Source of the DNA: a virus
Length of the DNA stretch: 57,807 bases
IMG/VR virus record: IMGVR_UViG_3300043466_004381
Location: 1 to 57,807 of that record
Reading direction: 5' to 3' (one strand)
The notes under the pieces were generated by a model. It had not been told where the DNA came from. It saw nothing but the letters and a program-made list of their open reading frames with translations, and did not search any database. Both the position numbers and the translations under genes were made by a program. How positions within the stretch are numbered: position 1 is the first letter of the stretch; each line of letters begins with the position of its first letter. This document shows, piece after piece, positions 48,817 through 57,454 of the stretch.

Positions 48817-49944
48817 GTGAAAAAATACACGTATAATTTTGAAGTAAAAGACCTTTTAACGCAGTTTGCTGCAGCGTTCGATGATATAGTTATAAAAAGA
48901 TATAACGCTACACGCGAATCTAAAGAAGAAATTTCCGTTCGCTACGTACTCGGTCCTAAAGAAAGGGTAATGTACGATATTGTCAATAAAGCGCAAAATC
49001 TAACATTGCCTGTTATAGCAATTAACCCTACTTCGATATCTCGTGACTCTTCTCGTGTTTTTAACAAATTAGACGGCTTTTACAATTACAAAAACGAAGC
49101 ATATCTCAATACAATTAAGACACCGGTACCAATAAACATTACCGTTAGCGTATCAATTCTTGCGAGATATATGCAAGATATGGATCAAATAGTCTCTAAT
49201 TTTATTCCATACGCTAACCCATATATTATTATTTCGTGGAAAGAGCCTCTCGGTCTCACGACTGAAACGTTCGAGATAAGAACAGAAGTACTTTGGGATG
49301 GCAATATTAACCTAACTTCCCCAACAGATTTAACTTATAGTGATAAATTTAGAATTACAGCAGATACAACATTTACAATTAAAGGGTGGCTGTTTAAAGA
49401 TTCGAACGTAAATTACCCTTCAATATATAATGTTAAAATTAACAATATTACACCGTACACGGGATTCGATTTTAATACCCTTGATGATGATAGCTACAGC
49501 ACGAAAGCATACTCACTTACAGCCGATTCATCAACAGATATTATAAGCGGCGGACCGATAATAACAAACGCCTTCTACACCACACGCGGCTCAATGTTAC
49601 CTGTTACCCATCCTATTACCTTTAATAAACAATTAACAGGTAATAATAGCTTTTTGTTTTACGGAACAGGGTTGAGCAGCGTCACAACAGTATTGTTAAG
49701 TTCAAACAATAATACTTTAACATCTGGTCTGACATCTCTGAAATGTAAGTCTAATGTAATTTCTGGATTTAAATTATCGCCTTCATCTTATAATATTATT
49801 AATGATAATTTATTATCTGTAAATATTCCGTATCTTTCTGGCAGTGGTAAGGTAGATATACTTCTTTTTGCTCCGCAAGGATGCTTTTCAACATTTTCAA
49901 TGAATAACTTTCATTTTAGTGATACATATAATTTACCTTGTTAG
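48817..49944 (+). CDS. Tail-sheath stabiliser/neck-type virion protein candidate, 375 aa
   Basis: GTG start. VRYVLGPKERVMYDIVNKAQ, LPVIAINPTSISRDSSRVFN and DMDQIVSNFIPYANPYIII followed by SWKEPLG is a conserved block of marine T4-like structural proteins that I associate with a gp15-like tail completion/sheath stabiliser. The C-terminal 170 residues add Ig-like beta-domains (GNNSFLFYGTGLSSVTTVLL). The exact name is uncertain; T4 gp15 is 272 aa. It is the first gene of the structural module leading to the portal. Confidence 0.55.
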   Translation: MKKYTYNFEVKDLLTQFAAAFDDIVIKRYNATRESKEEISVRYVLGPKERVMYDIVNKAQNLTLPVIAINPTSISRDSSRVFNKLDGFYNYKNEAYLNTIKTPVPINITVSVSILARYMQDMDQIVSNFIPYANPYIIISWKEPLGLTTETFEIRTEVLWDGNINLTSPTDLTYSDKFRITADTTFTIKGWLFKDSNVNYPSIYNVKINNITPYTGFDFNTLDDDSYSTKAYSLTADSSTDIISGGPIITNAFYTTRGSMLPVTHPITFNKQLTGNNSFLFYGTGLSSVTTVLLSSNNNTLTSGLTSLKCKSNVISGFKLSPSSYNIINDNLLSVNIPYLSGSGKVDILLFAPQGCFSTFSMNNFHFSDTYNLPC

Positions 49945-49965
49945 CTGTCATTTTTCGACTCATCT

Positions 49966-49973
49966 AATAAATA
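49966..49973 (+). promoter_or_regulatory. Late promoter box AATAAATA
   Basis: 9 bases before the portal ATG at 49983. Confidence 0.65.
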
Positions 49974-49982
49974 TATACACTA

Positions 49983-51791
49983 ATGGCTGATCTTTCTACA
50001 TCACCTAATTCAAATCGTTCTTATGTTACAAATGATGGGCGTGGTAATACATTCGGTAGAAGTCTTGTAAGTTATATTCAAAATAGATTACCGTATACCA
50101 GTGTAACATATGACAATGATCAGATAAATCCTAAATATAAGCACTTTGCAAAAGCGGGTGTACGTCGCGCTGAAGCGCTAGCTAAGAACTCTATTTCACT
50201 ATCTAATGACTTTAATAATATGCCTCTAGGGGATATTAATAAAGATACATCATTTGGTGATATAATGTATGCTAACATTCAACAGGATAAGCCTGCTCGA
50301 TTAAGAGATTATAGGATTATGGCTGCTTATTCCGATGTAGCAGATGCACTTGATGAAATTTGTGATGAGGTAATAAATCCTGGTGAAAATAACAGAATAG
50401 TAAATCTAACATTCAACAATATAGACCTAACTGTTCTTGAAAAAGAGAAATTAGAAGAAGAATTTAATAAATACGCTGATTATTTTGAGTTAAAAACAAG
50501 AGGCTGGCAATACTTTAGACAGCTAATGATTGAAGGAGAAATATTCTTCGAATTAATTGTACACGAAGATTATCTTAAAGAAGGTGTTTTAGGTGTTATA
50601 AATCTACCTGCTGAAGTTATTGACCCTGTATACAGCAATATTCAAAATATGCTTATTAAAGGTTATATTTATCGGAAGCCTATTTTTGATAAGGTCAATC
50701 CTGAAAAGATTGAAAAAATTGAATTTATACCTATGGAAGAAAATCAAATTATATACATTAATTCAGGTGTATATAATGAGTCAAAGACTTTTGCACTTCC
50801 GTTTTTAGAGAATGTAAGAAGGCCTTATCGTCAGTTATCCCTTATTGAAGATTCAATTGTTATATATAGATTGGTGCGCGCACCTGAACGCTTGGTATTT
50901 AATGTAGATGTTGGAAACATGGCGCCGCCAAAAGCTGAAGCGTATCTTAAAAAACTAATACAACAATACTGGTCGCGTAAGACTTTCGATCTAAATCAAG
51001 CTGATACCGTTAAACAATTTAATCCACAATCGATGCTTGACGCGTTTTGGTTTGCAAAACGTCAAGGCTCAGAAGGTACTAATGTTACACAACTACCCGG
51101 TGGTTCAAACTTAGGTCAATTAGACGACTTAATGTATTTTGTTAAAAAACTATATAGATCACTTAAAGTACCAACATCACGTCTCGATCCACAAGATGCT
51201 TTCAAAGATGGAGCTGAGATACTTCGTGAAGAATTAAAATTTGCAAGATTTATAATAAGACAGCAGCAACGATTTGCATCAGGTATAAAGCGTGGCTTTG
51301 TAACACATCTCAAGCTTACAGGCTTGTGGGAGAAGTATGAACTTACACTCAATAATATTGAGGTAGACTTTAATGTACCGACGAATTTTTACGAGCTACG
51401 TGAAAATCAACGGCTAGAACTAAAATCAACCAGCTATAATAATCTAGCAAGCAATGAGTTTGTTTCAGCTACATACGCGCAGAAAAAATATCTAGGATGG
51501 AAAGATAGAGATATACTAGCAAACCGTGAATTTTTACGCAAAGACGCGGAAATGCAATGGGAGTTAGCACAAATACAAGCAGCGGGCCCAGCATGGAAAG
51601 AACAGCTTATCGCGAATGATATTAGCGGACAGGCAGGCGAAGGCGCTCCTGCTGCTGGTGGAGGCGGTGCACCTCCAGCCTTTGGTGGAGGTCCAGCAGC
51701 ATTGGGTGAAGAGCCTGCAGCAGAAGCAATACCACCTGAGCCAGGAGCAGAAGCAGGAAACGTCCCTCCCGCTCCTCAGCCAGCAGCATAA
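49983..51791 (+). CDS. 20: Portal protein, T4 gp20
   Basis: Forms the 12-fold head vertex ring through which DNA is packaged. YRIMAAYSDVADALDEICDE, EIFFELIVHEDYLKEGVLG, GRY/YIYRKPIFDKV and RLVRAPERLVFNVDVGNMAP, then DDLMYFVKKLYRSLKVPTSR, are hallmark gp20 blocks. Length 602 aa (T4: 524). The last 60 residues form an Ala/Gly/Pro/Glu-rich disordered tail (GEGAPAAGGGGAPPAFGGG), not part of the T4 protein. Late promoter upstream. Confidence 0.95.
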   Translation: MADLSTSPNSNRSYVTNDGRGNTFGRSLVSYIQNRLPYTSVTYDNDQINPKYKHFAKAGVRRAEALAKNSISLSNDFNNMPLGDINKDTSFGDIMYANIQQDKPARLRDYRIMAAYSDVADALDEICDEVINPGENNRIVNLTFNNIDLTVLEKEKLEEEFNKYADYFELKTRGWQYFRQLMIEGEIFFELIVHEDYLKEGVLGVINLPAEVIDPVYSNIQNMLIKGYIYRKPIFDKVNPEKIEKIEFIPMEENQIIYINSGVYNESKTFALPFLENVRRPYRQLSLIEDSIVIYRLVRAPERLVFNVDVGNMAPPKAEAYLKKLIQQYWSRKTFDLNQADTVKQFNPQSMLDAFWFAKRQGSEGTNVTQLPGGSNLGQLDDLMYFVKKLYRSLKVPTSRLDPQDAFKDGAEILREELKFARFIIRQQQRFASGIKRGFVTHLKLTGLWEKYELTLNNIEVDFNVPTNFYELRENQRLELKSTSYNNLASNEFVSATYAQKKYLGWKDRDILANREFLRKDAEMQWELAQIQAAGPAWKEQLIANDISGQAGEGAPAAGGGGAPPAFGGGPAALGEEPAAEAIPPEPGAEAGNVPPAPQPAA

Positions 51792-51802
51792 GCACGTTAA
51801 AG

Positions 51803-51810
51803 AATAAATA
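51803..51810 (+). promoter_or_regulatory. Late promoter box AATAAATA
   Basis: 5 bases before ATG 51816. Confidence 0.75.
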
Positions 51811-51815
51811 ACTGT

Positions 51816-52961
51816 ATGTCATCGCCATGTGTAATAACGCCAGTTTCAGCGTTTCTTTCTACAAATTTAAATAGTAAAATAGATTGTTACGGTAAGCTTG
51901 GTGAACGCATACAGCGATCTTTAGGGTATCCGCTTATCACTCTTGAAATACATCAAGATCAGCTATTTGAAAATATACAGATTGCTATTGAATTTTTTAC
52001 AAAATTTGCTGGGTATACGACAGAATATTTAGTTTTTGATTCAAACCTATACGAAAAAAACAAAGGCATAAGACTCGATCATTTGTTTACTATTAATAAT
52101 AGCGAATATACCACCTCACAAAAACTTGCCGATACAACACCATTTCCTGGTCCTGGATTTACAGTCGAAACGCCTGAAGCTGTCTTTATAACAACAACAA
52201 GTATTATTTCTTCCGTTTTTGCACAATCAACAACACTTTCAAGCACTTTTAGTAAAGGTATAGAAGAATTGGATATTATAGATCAGACGATATATAGCTC
52301 TATTACTTCATTTAACGTATCTCTTTCAAGTAACTTTAAACAAACTATAAAAAAGACGCTCACGCTTGAATGCTCCAAAACGCAAGCTTCAACATACAGC
52401 AATGTTTTTGATTACGATATTATGGACTACCGTAAGGTAATTGATGTTGTTGATTTTCAAGAAGGCTCTACCACAGGTATAAACACTCTCTTCACTCTCG
52501 AGCAGACTCTAGCTCAACAAACATATTATAGTTATGCATTAGGCAATTATGGCTTTGACTTACTTTCATGGTACGCTGTAAAGGAGTTCATGGATACACG
52601 GGAAAAATTACTCGCTATTACGAGAGATCTCAAATTTGACCCTAGAACGCAATATCTAACAATGTATCCACAGCCTGGGAAGAATCGTTTTTATGGTGTC
52701 ATTTCGTGTTATGTAGAGCGACCTATACGCGACCTTATTAAGGAGCAGTGGGTTTATCAATATGCATTAGCTCTTTCGAAAATAACCATAGGTAGAGTTA
52801 GAAGCAAATTCGGTAACGTAACCCTACTGGGTGGAGGGTCGCTTAATTATGATCTTTTAGAAGAAGGTAAAACAGAAAAAATTGAATTGGAGAAGCGTCT
52901 TTTAGAGGGAGCATCTCCGGGCTTTGGCGACTCAGATCCTATACTATTTTATGTCGGGTAA
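51816..52961 (+). CDS. 13: Neck protein candidate, T4 gp13-like
   Basis: The N-terminal block GERIQRSLGYPLITLEIHQD QLFENIQIAIEFFTKF and the C-terminal REQ/LIKEQWVYQYALALSKI with TIGRVRSKFGNVTLLGGG match the two conserved ends of gp13 in marine T4-like phages; the long middle is variable. gp13 joins the head to the tail with gp14. Length 381 aa (T4: 309). Placement just after the portal differs from T4 order (13-14-15...20). It ends one base into the next gene. Confidence 0.65.
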   Translation: MSSPCVITPVSAFLSTNLNSKIDCYGKLGERIQRSLGYPLITLEIHQDQLFENIQIAIEFFTKFAGYTTEYLVFDSNLYEKNKGIRLDHLFTINNSEYTTSQKLADTTPFPGPGFTVETPEAVFITTTSIISSVFAQSTTLSSTFSKGIEELDIIDQTIYSSITSFNVSLSSNFKQTIKKTLTLECSKTQASTYSNVFDYDIMDYRKVIDVVDFQEGSTTGINTLFTLEQTLAQQTYYSYALGNYGFDLLSWYAVKEFMDTREKLLAITRDLKFDPRTQYLTMYPQPGKNRFYGVISCYVERPIRDLIKEQWVYQYALALSKITIGRVRSKFGNVTLLGGGSLNYDLLEEGKTEKIELEKRLLEGASPGFGDSDPILFYVG

Positions 52962-53404
52962 TGAAATTTATAAAAAATAGTAAATACAGACAGGGGATTT
53001 TTACCCCGATAAATAAAGAAAAATTTATCGGAAGCCACGCTATATATCGCTCAGGACTTGAACTTAAGTTTTTTAGATTTTGTGATATGAATCAAAATAT
53101 TATTCAGTGGGGAAGCGAAAATATTGTATTACCGTATATAAGCCCTGTCGATAATAGAGTACATCGTTATTTTGTAGACAACTATGTGGTTATTAAAGAA
53201 AATAATAAGCTTAACAAATATTTAGTAGAAATCAAACCACATAAGCAAACACTGCCGCCAGCTACAAAATATAAAAAACAGCAGCACTTATTATATGAAC
53301 AAAAACAATATGCTATTAATACAGCAAAATGGGAGAGTGCACGAGAGTATTGTAGAAAGCATAGCTTGACCTTTCTCATACTTACAGAAAAAGAATTAAC
53401 CTAG
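52961..53404 (+). CDS. 4: Head completion protein, T4 gp4 (TnsA-like fold)
   Basis: HAIYRSGLELKFFRFCDMNQ NI, then WGSENIVLPYISPVDNRVHR YFVDNYVV and YLVEIKPHKQ form the nuclease-like core (E, D, E-x-K) of the gp4/gp50 head completion family related to TnsA. Length 147 aa (T4: 150). In T4 it completes filled heads before tail joining. Confidence 0.88.
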   Translation: MKFIKNSKYRQGIFTPINKEKFIGSHAIYRSGLELKFFRFCDMNQNIIQWGSENIVLPYISPVDNRVHRYFVDNYVVIKENNKLNKYLVEIKPHKQTLPPATKYKKQQHLLYEQKQYAINTAKWESAREYCRKHSLTFLILTEKELT

Positions 53405-53422
53405 TAAAAGTTACCACTAAAC

Positions 53423-53430
53423 AATAAATA
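53423..53430 (+). promoter_or_regulatory. Late promoter box AATAAATA
   Basis: 7 bases before ATG 53438. Confidence 0.7.
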
Positions 53431-53437
53431 TATACAT

Positions 53438-54103
53438 ATGTCTTTAAAATTGAATCTCTTAGTAGAAAAACCAGTAATTGATGATAGCTTCGAATACATT
53501 GTTGAAGAAAGTAATCGCAATACACCAGCTACTCTCTATATAAAAGGTCCATATATGATGGCTGAAGGTATAAACAAAAATAAAAGACTTTATCCTATTG
53601 ATGAATTAAGATTAGAAGTTAATAGGTACAACGATGAAATGGTAAAGCCAGGCCGCGCAATGGGTGAACTAAATCACCCGACCTCAGCAGATGTTGATCT
53701 TGAACGTGCATGTCATGTTGTTACAGAGATGTATGAAGATAATAATGTTTTTTATGGGAAGTCAAAAGTACTATCAACGCCGTGTGGTTTAATAGTAAAA
53801 TCGCTTATTAATGATGGAGTAAAAGTAGGTATGTCTTCAAGAGCATTAGGTACTTTAGAAGAAAGTCGCGGTTGTAATGTTGTACGAAACATGAAGCTAG
53901 TAGCTATTGACTGTGTTGCAGATCCGTCTTTCCCTAAAGCTTTCGTCAATGGTATTCTAGAATCCAAGCAATGGGTCCTAGCTAACAATGGTAAGTTTGA
54001 AGAAGCGTATGATACCTTTGAAAAAACAATTAATACTTTACCACGCAAAGATTTAGATGCTTATTTACGCGAGCAAATTTTAAACTTTATTAATAAAATA
54101 TAA
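53438..54103 (+). CDS. 21: Prohead core protease, T4 gp21
   Basis: Serine protease of the herpes-assemblin fold that cleaves scaffold, capsid and internal proteins. The catalytic His is in MGELNHPTSADVDLERACHV and the Ser in GVKVGMSSRALGTLEES, with VVRNMKLVAIDCVADPSFP after. Length 221 aa (T4: 212). The T4 enzyme cuts after hydrophobic-x-Glu, relevant to the internal-protein-like leaders in this window. Its own N-terminus has LLVE (7-10). Confidence 0.95.
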   Translation: MSLKLNLLVEKPVIDDSFEYIVEESNRNTPATLYIKGPYMMAEGINKNKRLYPIDELRLEVNRYNDEMVKPGRAMGELNHPTSADVDLERACHVVTEMYEDNNVFYGKSKVLSTPCGLIVKSLINDGVKVGMSSRALGTLEESRGCNVVRNMKLVAIDCVADPSFPKAFVNGILESKQWVLANNGKFEEAYDTFEKTINTLPRKDLDAYLREQILNFINKI

Positions 54104-54110
54104 GTTCGAG

Positions 54111-54118
54111 CATAAATA
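54111..54118 (+). promoter_or_regulatory. Late promoter box CATAAATA
   Basis: 5 bases before ATG 54124; likely serves the small gene, scaffold and capsid. Confidence 0.75.
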
Positions 54119-54123
54119 ATAAT

Positions 54124-54318
54124 ATGTCGCTAAATAGTATGAGTGAAAAGAAACAAACAGTAAAAAAAATAAAAATAAGCGAATCATCAAAAATTGCTGC
54201 GTTTATTACTGCTATTTCTAGTAAAAATTATGCTCAAGCACATAAATATTTAACAGCTGTCGTTAATAATAAGCTACAGGCAAGAATTAGTAAAGCTGCC
54301 AATGACCCGCTCTTTTAA
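54124..54318 (+). CDS. Small basic prohead-core-like protein, 64 aa
   Basis: A basic helical protein (SEKKQTVKKIKISESSKIAA; NKLQARISKAANDPLF) between protease and scaffold. T4 has small core proteins gp67 and gp68 before gp21; this gene is in a comparable place in the cluster but not homologous by eye. A prohead-core role is inferred from the neighbourhood. Confidence 0.65.
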   Translation: MSLNSMSEKKQTVKKIKISESSKIAAFITAISSKNYAQAHKYLTAVVNNKLQARISKAANDPLF

Positions 54319-54324
54319 ACTACT

Positions 54325-55170
54325 ATGAATATTACAAAAATGTTACCGGAACAAGTTACAGATCTTCTGACCGAAGAATCCTTAACATCAATACAGAACG
54401 CTATTAAAGATAAAACAAGTGTACTTGTTGAGGCTGCGCTAGTAGAACAAGATGAGCTATACGCAAAGAAGCTTACTGTATTAATGAGCGCTATTGATAA
54501 AGATCATACTGCTAAGCTTAAAAGAGTGGTTGAATCTATCGATCGCGTTAACGCTAACAAGCTTCTTAAAGTAGTTAAAAAATACGAAACAGAAATTAAC
54601 CAATCCGCAGCAGAATTTAAAAATACGCTTGTAGAGTCAATTTCGCAGTATTTAGAAGAGTTTATTAACGAAGCTATTCCTTCTGAAGCAATACAAGAAG
54701 CAACAAAGAATAGAACAGCTGTTGAAGTATTAAGCAACTTAAGAAAAGTGCTTGCTGTGGATTCAGCGTTGATGAGCGAATCAGTAAAAGATGCTGTTCT
54801 CGATGGTAAAAACCAAATTGATCAATTGACAGCTGAGGTTAAAAAGCTAAGCAATGAAAACAATCTTCTTAAAGAAAATTATAATAAGACAAAAGCTGAT
54901 CTTATTTTAGAATCGAAGACAGCAGGTCTTTCTGAGAAGAAAAAAGAATATATTAAGCGCGTACTTGGTGATAAAACACCTAAATTTATTGTAGAAAACT
55001 TTGATTATACCTTAAGACTCTTTGAAAAGAAAGAAGCAGAAAATCTTAATGTCATTAAAGAGCAAGCCTTTACAAAACGTACTGTAAAAGCGGATGCTCC
55101 TAGAGAGATTGTACGTGAAGAAAAACAACAAAAAAATCCGTACTTATCTGAACTTCAAAGAATGAAATAA
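54325..55170 (+). CDS. 22: Scaffold (major prohead core) protein, T4 gp22
   Basis: A highly helical, Lys/Glu-rich protein (281 aa; T4: 269) with coiled coil near 165-210 (QIDQLTAEVKKLSNENNLLK) and the conserved C-terminal region KEYIKRVLGDKTPKFIVENF DYTLRLFEKK, ending in a short basic tail. It sits between protease gp21 and capsid gp23 exactly as in T4. It is expected to be degraded by gp21 during maturation; LLTEES (14-19) and several LxE sites are candidate cuts. Confidence 0.88.
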   Translation: MNITKMLPEQVTDLLTEESLTSIQNAIKDKTSVLVEAALVEQDELYAKKLTVLMSAIDKDHTAKLKRVVESIDRVNANKLLKVVKKYETEINQSAAEFKNTLVESISQYLEEFINEAIPSEAIQEATKNRTAVEVLSNLRKVLAVDSALMSESVKDAVLDGKNQIDQLTAEVKKLSNENNLLKENYNKTKADLILESKTAGLSEKKKEYIKRVLGDKTPKFIVENFDYTLRLFEKKEAENLNVIKEQAFTKRTVKADAPREIVREEKQQKNPYLSELQRMK

Positions 55171-55187
55171 AATTTTCCCTAAACAAT

Positions 55188-55250
55188 GAGGTGCTAGACA
55201 CCTGAGTAACATGAGCTTAGCTCATGAAGGTCGAAAGAAAGGAAATAAAG
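55188..55250 (+). promoter_or_regulatory. Structured leader of the capsid gene
   Basis: Two hairpins lie in the 86-base gap: AGGTG/CACCT (55189-55203) and CATGAGC/GCTCATG (55210-55226). AAAGGAA follows at 55239-55244, about 13 bases before the ATG, longer than normal Shine-Dalgarno spacing. No late box is seen in the gap, so this leader is made by read-through or cleavage. Confidence 0.5.
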
Positions 55251-55256
55251 CTAATT

Positions 55257-56729
55257 ATGAATAAACCACAGTCATTTATCGATAGAAACAGAGCTGATAC
55301 ACTTCTAGAGAAGTGGGCACCAGTTCTTGATTTCAAGTCTGATTCTTGTAAGGAAATTCGTGACGAGCACACACGTCTTAACACTGCTGTTCTTCTTGAG
55401 AACCAAGAGAAGTGGTGTATGGAGCAAACAGTCGCAGGTAGCGGCGGTGGTGTTGTTGGTGCCTTTGGCGCTAACGCATACTCTGGTGGTCAATATAACC
55501 CACCAGGTTCAATCAACAGCACTGACTCTTATGCGAATGGTGATGCACGTCTTCCGAAGATTCTTATCCCAATGATTCGTCGTACGTTCCCTGAGCTTAT
55601 CTCCAACGAAATCGTCGGTGTACAACCAATGTCCGGCCCAGTCGGTCTTGCTTTTGCTTTACGCTATAAGTATGACACAACTGGTCTTGGTACTGGTGGT
55701 AGCGACGTTGGCTCAAATCCAAACCCACACTATACAGTAGGTAATGCAAATGGCCGTGAACTTGGTTATCAATATATTGATTCCAGATTCACAGGTACAT
55801 CTTCATCACGTCTCTCTGGTGCTGATGCTTGGAGATTTGCTGCACAGGATCAAGGTGTTGCTGAAATTCTCAAGAACTTTGAGATTCAAAACAACATTCC
55901 TCAGATTAACGTGTCCTTCGAGAAAACAGCTGTTGAAGCTGGTACTCGTAGACTCGGTGCTCGTTGGTCAGTAGAACTTGAGCAAGACCTCAAGAACATG
56001 AATGGTATCGATATCGATGCTGAGATCACAAACGCTATGTCGTATGAGATCCAAGCAGAAATCGACCGTGAAATGATCATGAGAATGGTTCAAGCTGCTC
56101 TTGGAGCTGGTTTTGGTGCAGGTTACTCCGTATGGAGCCCAGCATCTGCTGACGGTCGTTGGTTGGTTGAGCGTAATAGAGACTTCTATCAGAAGCTTAT
56201 CATCGAAGCAAACAGAATCGCTGTTCGTAACAGACGCGGTGCTGCTAACTTCATCGTTGCTACACCACGTGTTTGCGCGATTCTTGAAATGCTTCCTGAA
56301 TTCCAATGGGTCCCAGTTCAAGGCGATGTATCTACACAACCTGTAGGTATTGCTAAGATTGGTTCTGTTGGTGGAAGATTCAGCGTATACCGTGATACAC
56401 GTACCGAAGCTCAAAACTCCAATCTCTACGGTGATCAAGGATATACCAACCCAGACGTACCATCCGGTACTTATACATCTGGTGTTGAGTATGCTCTTCT
56501 TGGCTACAAGGGACCAGAGTTCTACGATACAGGTATCATCTACTGTCCTTACATTCCGATCATGGTACAAAGAACAATCGGACCACAAGACTTCGCTCCA
56601 CGCGTAGGCTTGCTCACCCGTTATGGTGTCGTCGATAATATCTTCGGCGCTAACCTTTACTACCATGTTGTTATTGTTTCAGGGCTAGGTACTGCGTTCT
56701 CTCCTGCAGCTCAGAACGTATACTTCTGA
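55257..56729 (+). CDS. 23: Major capsid protein, T4 gp23
   Basis: Forms the head shell. ENQEKWCMEQTV (48-59), then SNEIVGVQPMSGPVGLAFAL RYKY and ARWSVELEQDLKNMNGIDID AEITNAMSYEIQAEIDREM are hallmark gp23 blocks. Length 490 aa (T4: 521). ATG 55257 is used because the N-terminus then matches the family (LLEKWAPVL); an upstream in-frame ATG at 55224 lies inside a hairpin. The N-arm residues 46-99 are echoed by the 76-aa late protein. Codons are more C-ending than in the neighbours, as in very highly expressed genes. Confidence 0.97.
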   Translation: MNKPQSFIDRNRADTLLEKWAPVLDFKSDSCKEIRDEHTRLNTAVLLENQEKWCMEQTVAGSGGGVVGAFGANAYSGGQYNPPGSINSTDSYANGDARLPKILIPMIRRTFPELISNEIVGVQPMSGPVGLAFALRYKYDTTGLGTGGSDVGSNPNPHYTVGNANGRELGYQYIDSRFTGTSSSRLSGADAWRFAAQDQGVAEILKNFEIQNNIPQINVSFEKTAVEAGTRRLGARWSVELEQDLKNMNGIDIDAEITNAMSYEIQAEIDREMIMRMVQAALGAGFGAGYSVWSPASADGRWLVERNRDFYQKLIIEANRIAVRNRRGAANFIVATPRVCAILEMLPEFQWVPVQGDVSTQPVGIAKIGSVGGRFSVYRDTRTEAQNSNLYGDQGYTNPDVPSGTYTSGVEYALLGYKGPEFYDTGIIYCPYIPIMVQRTIGPQDFAPRVGLLTRYGVVDNIFGANLYYHVVIVSGLGTAFSPAAQNVYF

Positions 56730-56753
56730 TATTAATCAAAGTAAAAGTTATTT

Positions 56754-56787
56754 AAAATGGCGGGGACCGAAGGCCCCGCCATTTTTT
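56754..56787 (+). terminator. Intrinsic terminator after the capsid gene
   Basis: AAAATGGCGGGG (56754-56765) pairs with CCCCGCCATTTT (56774-56785), followed by further Ts. A very stable stem 24 bases after the gp23 stop. Confidence 0.92.
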
Positions 56788-56809
56788 ATATAAAAAAAGT
56801 ATGGGGAGG

Positions 56810-56817
56810 AATAAATA
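56810..56817 (+). promoter_or_regulatory. Late promoter box AATAAATA
   Basis: 5 bases before ATG 56823, following the capsid terminator, so this gene is an independent late unit. Confidence 0.8.
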
Positions 56818-56822
56818 ATAAT

Positions 56823-57230
56823 ATGCCAGTCATTAACTTTAACAATCAAGTTCTCTCAGCATTCGGTACACCTCCAGTAAATTTAAGCTGGTCTCTTTCC
56901 AGTACAGGTCAATTTAAGACAGTCGAACTTCTCACCACTGGCACAACAGCCTCAAAAGCAGTCCGTGGAGTAGCTTTCAATACACTTCTTTCATCAGCAG
57001 TATCTCCTGCTTCCGGTACTGGTTCGTTTGCTACTCTTTCAGCATTTGCCGGTACAACATTTAGAGTTGATAGCGCATACAACGGCCAGACAATGGCTGT
57101 TATTTTTACAGATGAGTCATCATCACTATTCACAGTTGTTACAGGTACTGCACTACAGACTCTTACAGCAAACGGATTTGATACATCGTTTCCACAGATT
57201 CAAAAGGAAGTATATCTAGGTTATCGTTAA
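56823..57230 (+). CDS. Capsid-associated/decoration protein candidate, 135 aa
   Basis: ATG 56823 follows the late box; the longer frame from 56757 would read through the terminator stem. The protein is Thr/Ser/Ala/Phe-rich and beta-structured (LSWSLSSTGQFKTVELLTTG; FRVDSAYNGQTMAVIFTDES), with no charge clusters. It has its own strong promoter and terminator right after gp23, and capsid-like C-rich codon use, so it is likely abundant and outer-head or fibre-associated. No homology to T4 Soc or Hoc is visible. Confidence 0.65.
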   Translation: MPVINFNNQVLSAFGTPPVNLSWSLSSTGQFKTVELLTTGTTASKAVRGVAFNTLLSSAVSPASGTGSFATLSAFAGTTFRVDSAYNGQTMAVIFTDESSSLFTVVTGTALQTLTANGFDTSFPQIQKEVYLGYR

Positions 57231-57250
57231 TACTTCTTCTTCATATACTA

Positions 57251-57280
57251 AAAGAGCCGATCGAAGATCGGCTCTTTTTT
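57251..57280. terminator. Bidirectional intrinsic terminator
   Basis: AAAGAGCCGATC (57251-57262) and GATCGGCTCTTT (57266-57277) around GAA, with T runs on the plus side and A runs on the other, between convergent genes. Confidence 0.92.
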
Positions 57281-57282
57281 TA

Positions 57283-57450
57283 TTATAGTGTCGTAATAGC
57301 TTCTTCTTCACTTTCAAACCAATACCATCCATCTACTGGATATTCATATTGATCTTTATTTTGCGCTACTAACACAAACCCATTTCCTTCTACTATGTTT
57401 GGAGCATAGAAAAGTTCCTCATTATCTTTTTTGTAAAATCCTGATGTCAT
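57283..57450 (-). CDS. Small fibre-associated-type protein, 55 aa
   Basis: Reads MTSGFYKKDNEELFYAPNIV, then FVLVAQNKDQYEYPVDGWYW and FESEEEAI. Short proteins with SGFYKxDNxxLxYAPN and VDGWxWFxSxEEA are familiar companions of fibre genes in marine T4-like phages, although their function is unknown. It lies 4 bases after the stop of the fibre-like gene. Confidence 0.72.
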   Translation of the reverse strand: MTSGFYKKDNEELFYAPNIVEGNGFVLVAQNKDQYEYPVDGWYWFESEEEAITTL

Positions 57451-57454
57451 AAAA

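Noticed and set aside
55968-56666. 232-codon open frame antisense to the capsid gene
   Set aside because: It arises from the biased codon use of gp23; the sequence shows no domain and it has no start signals.
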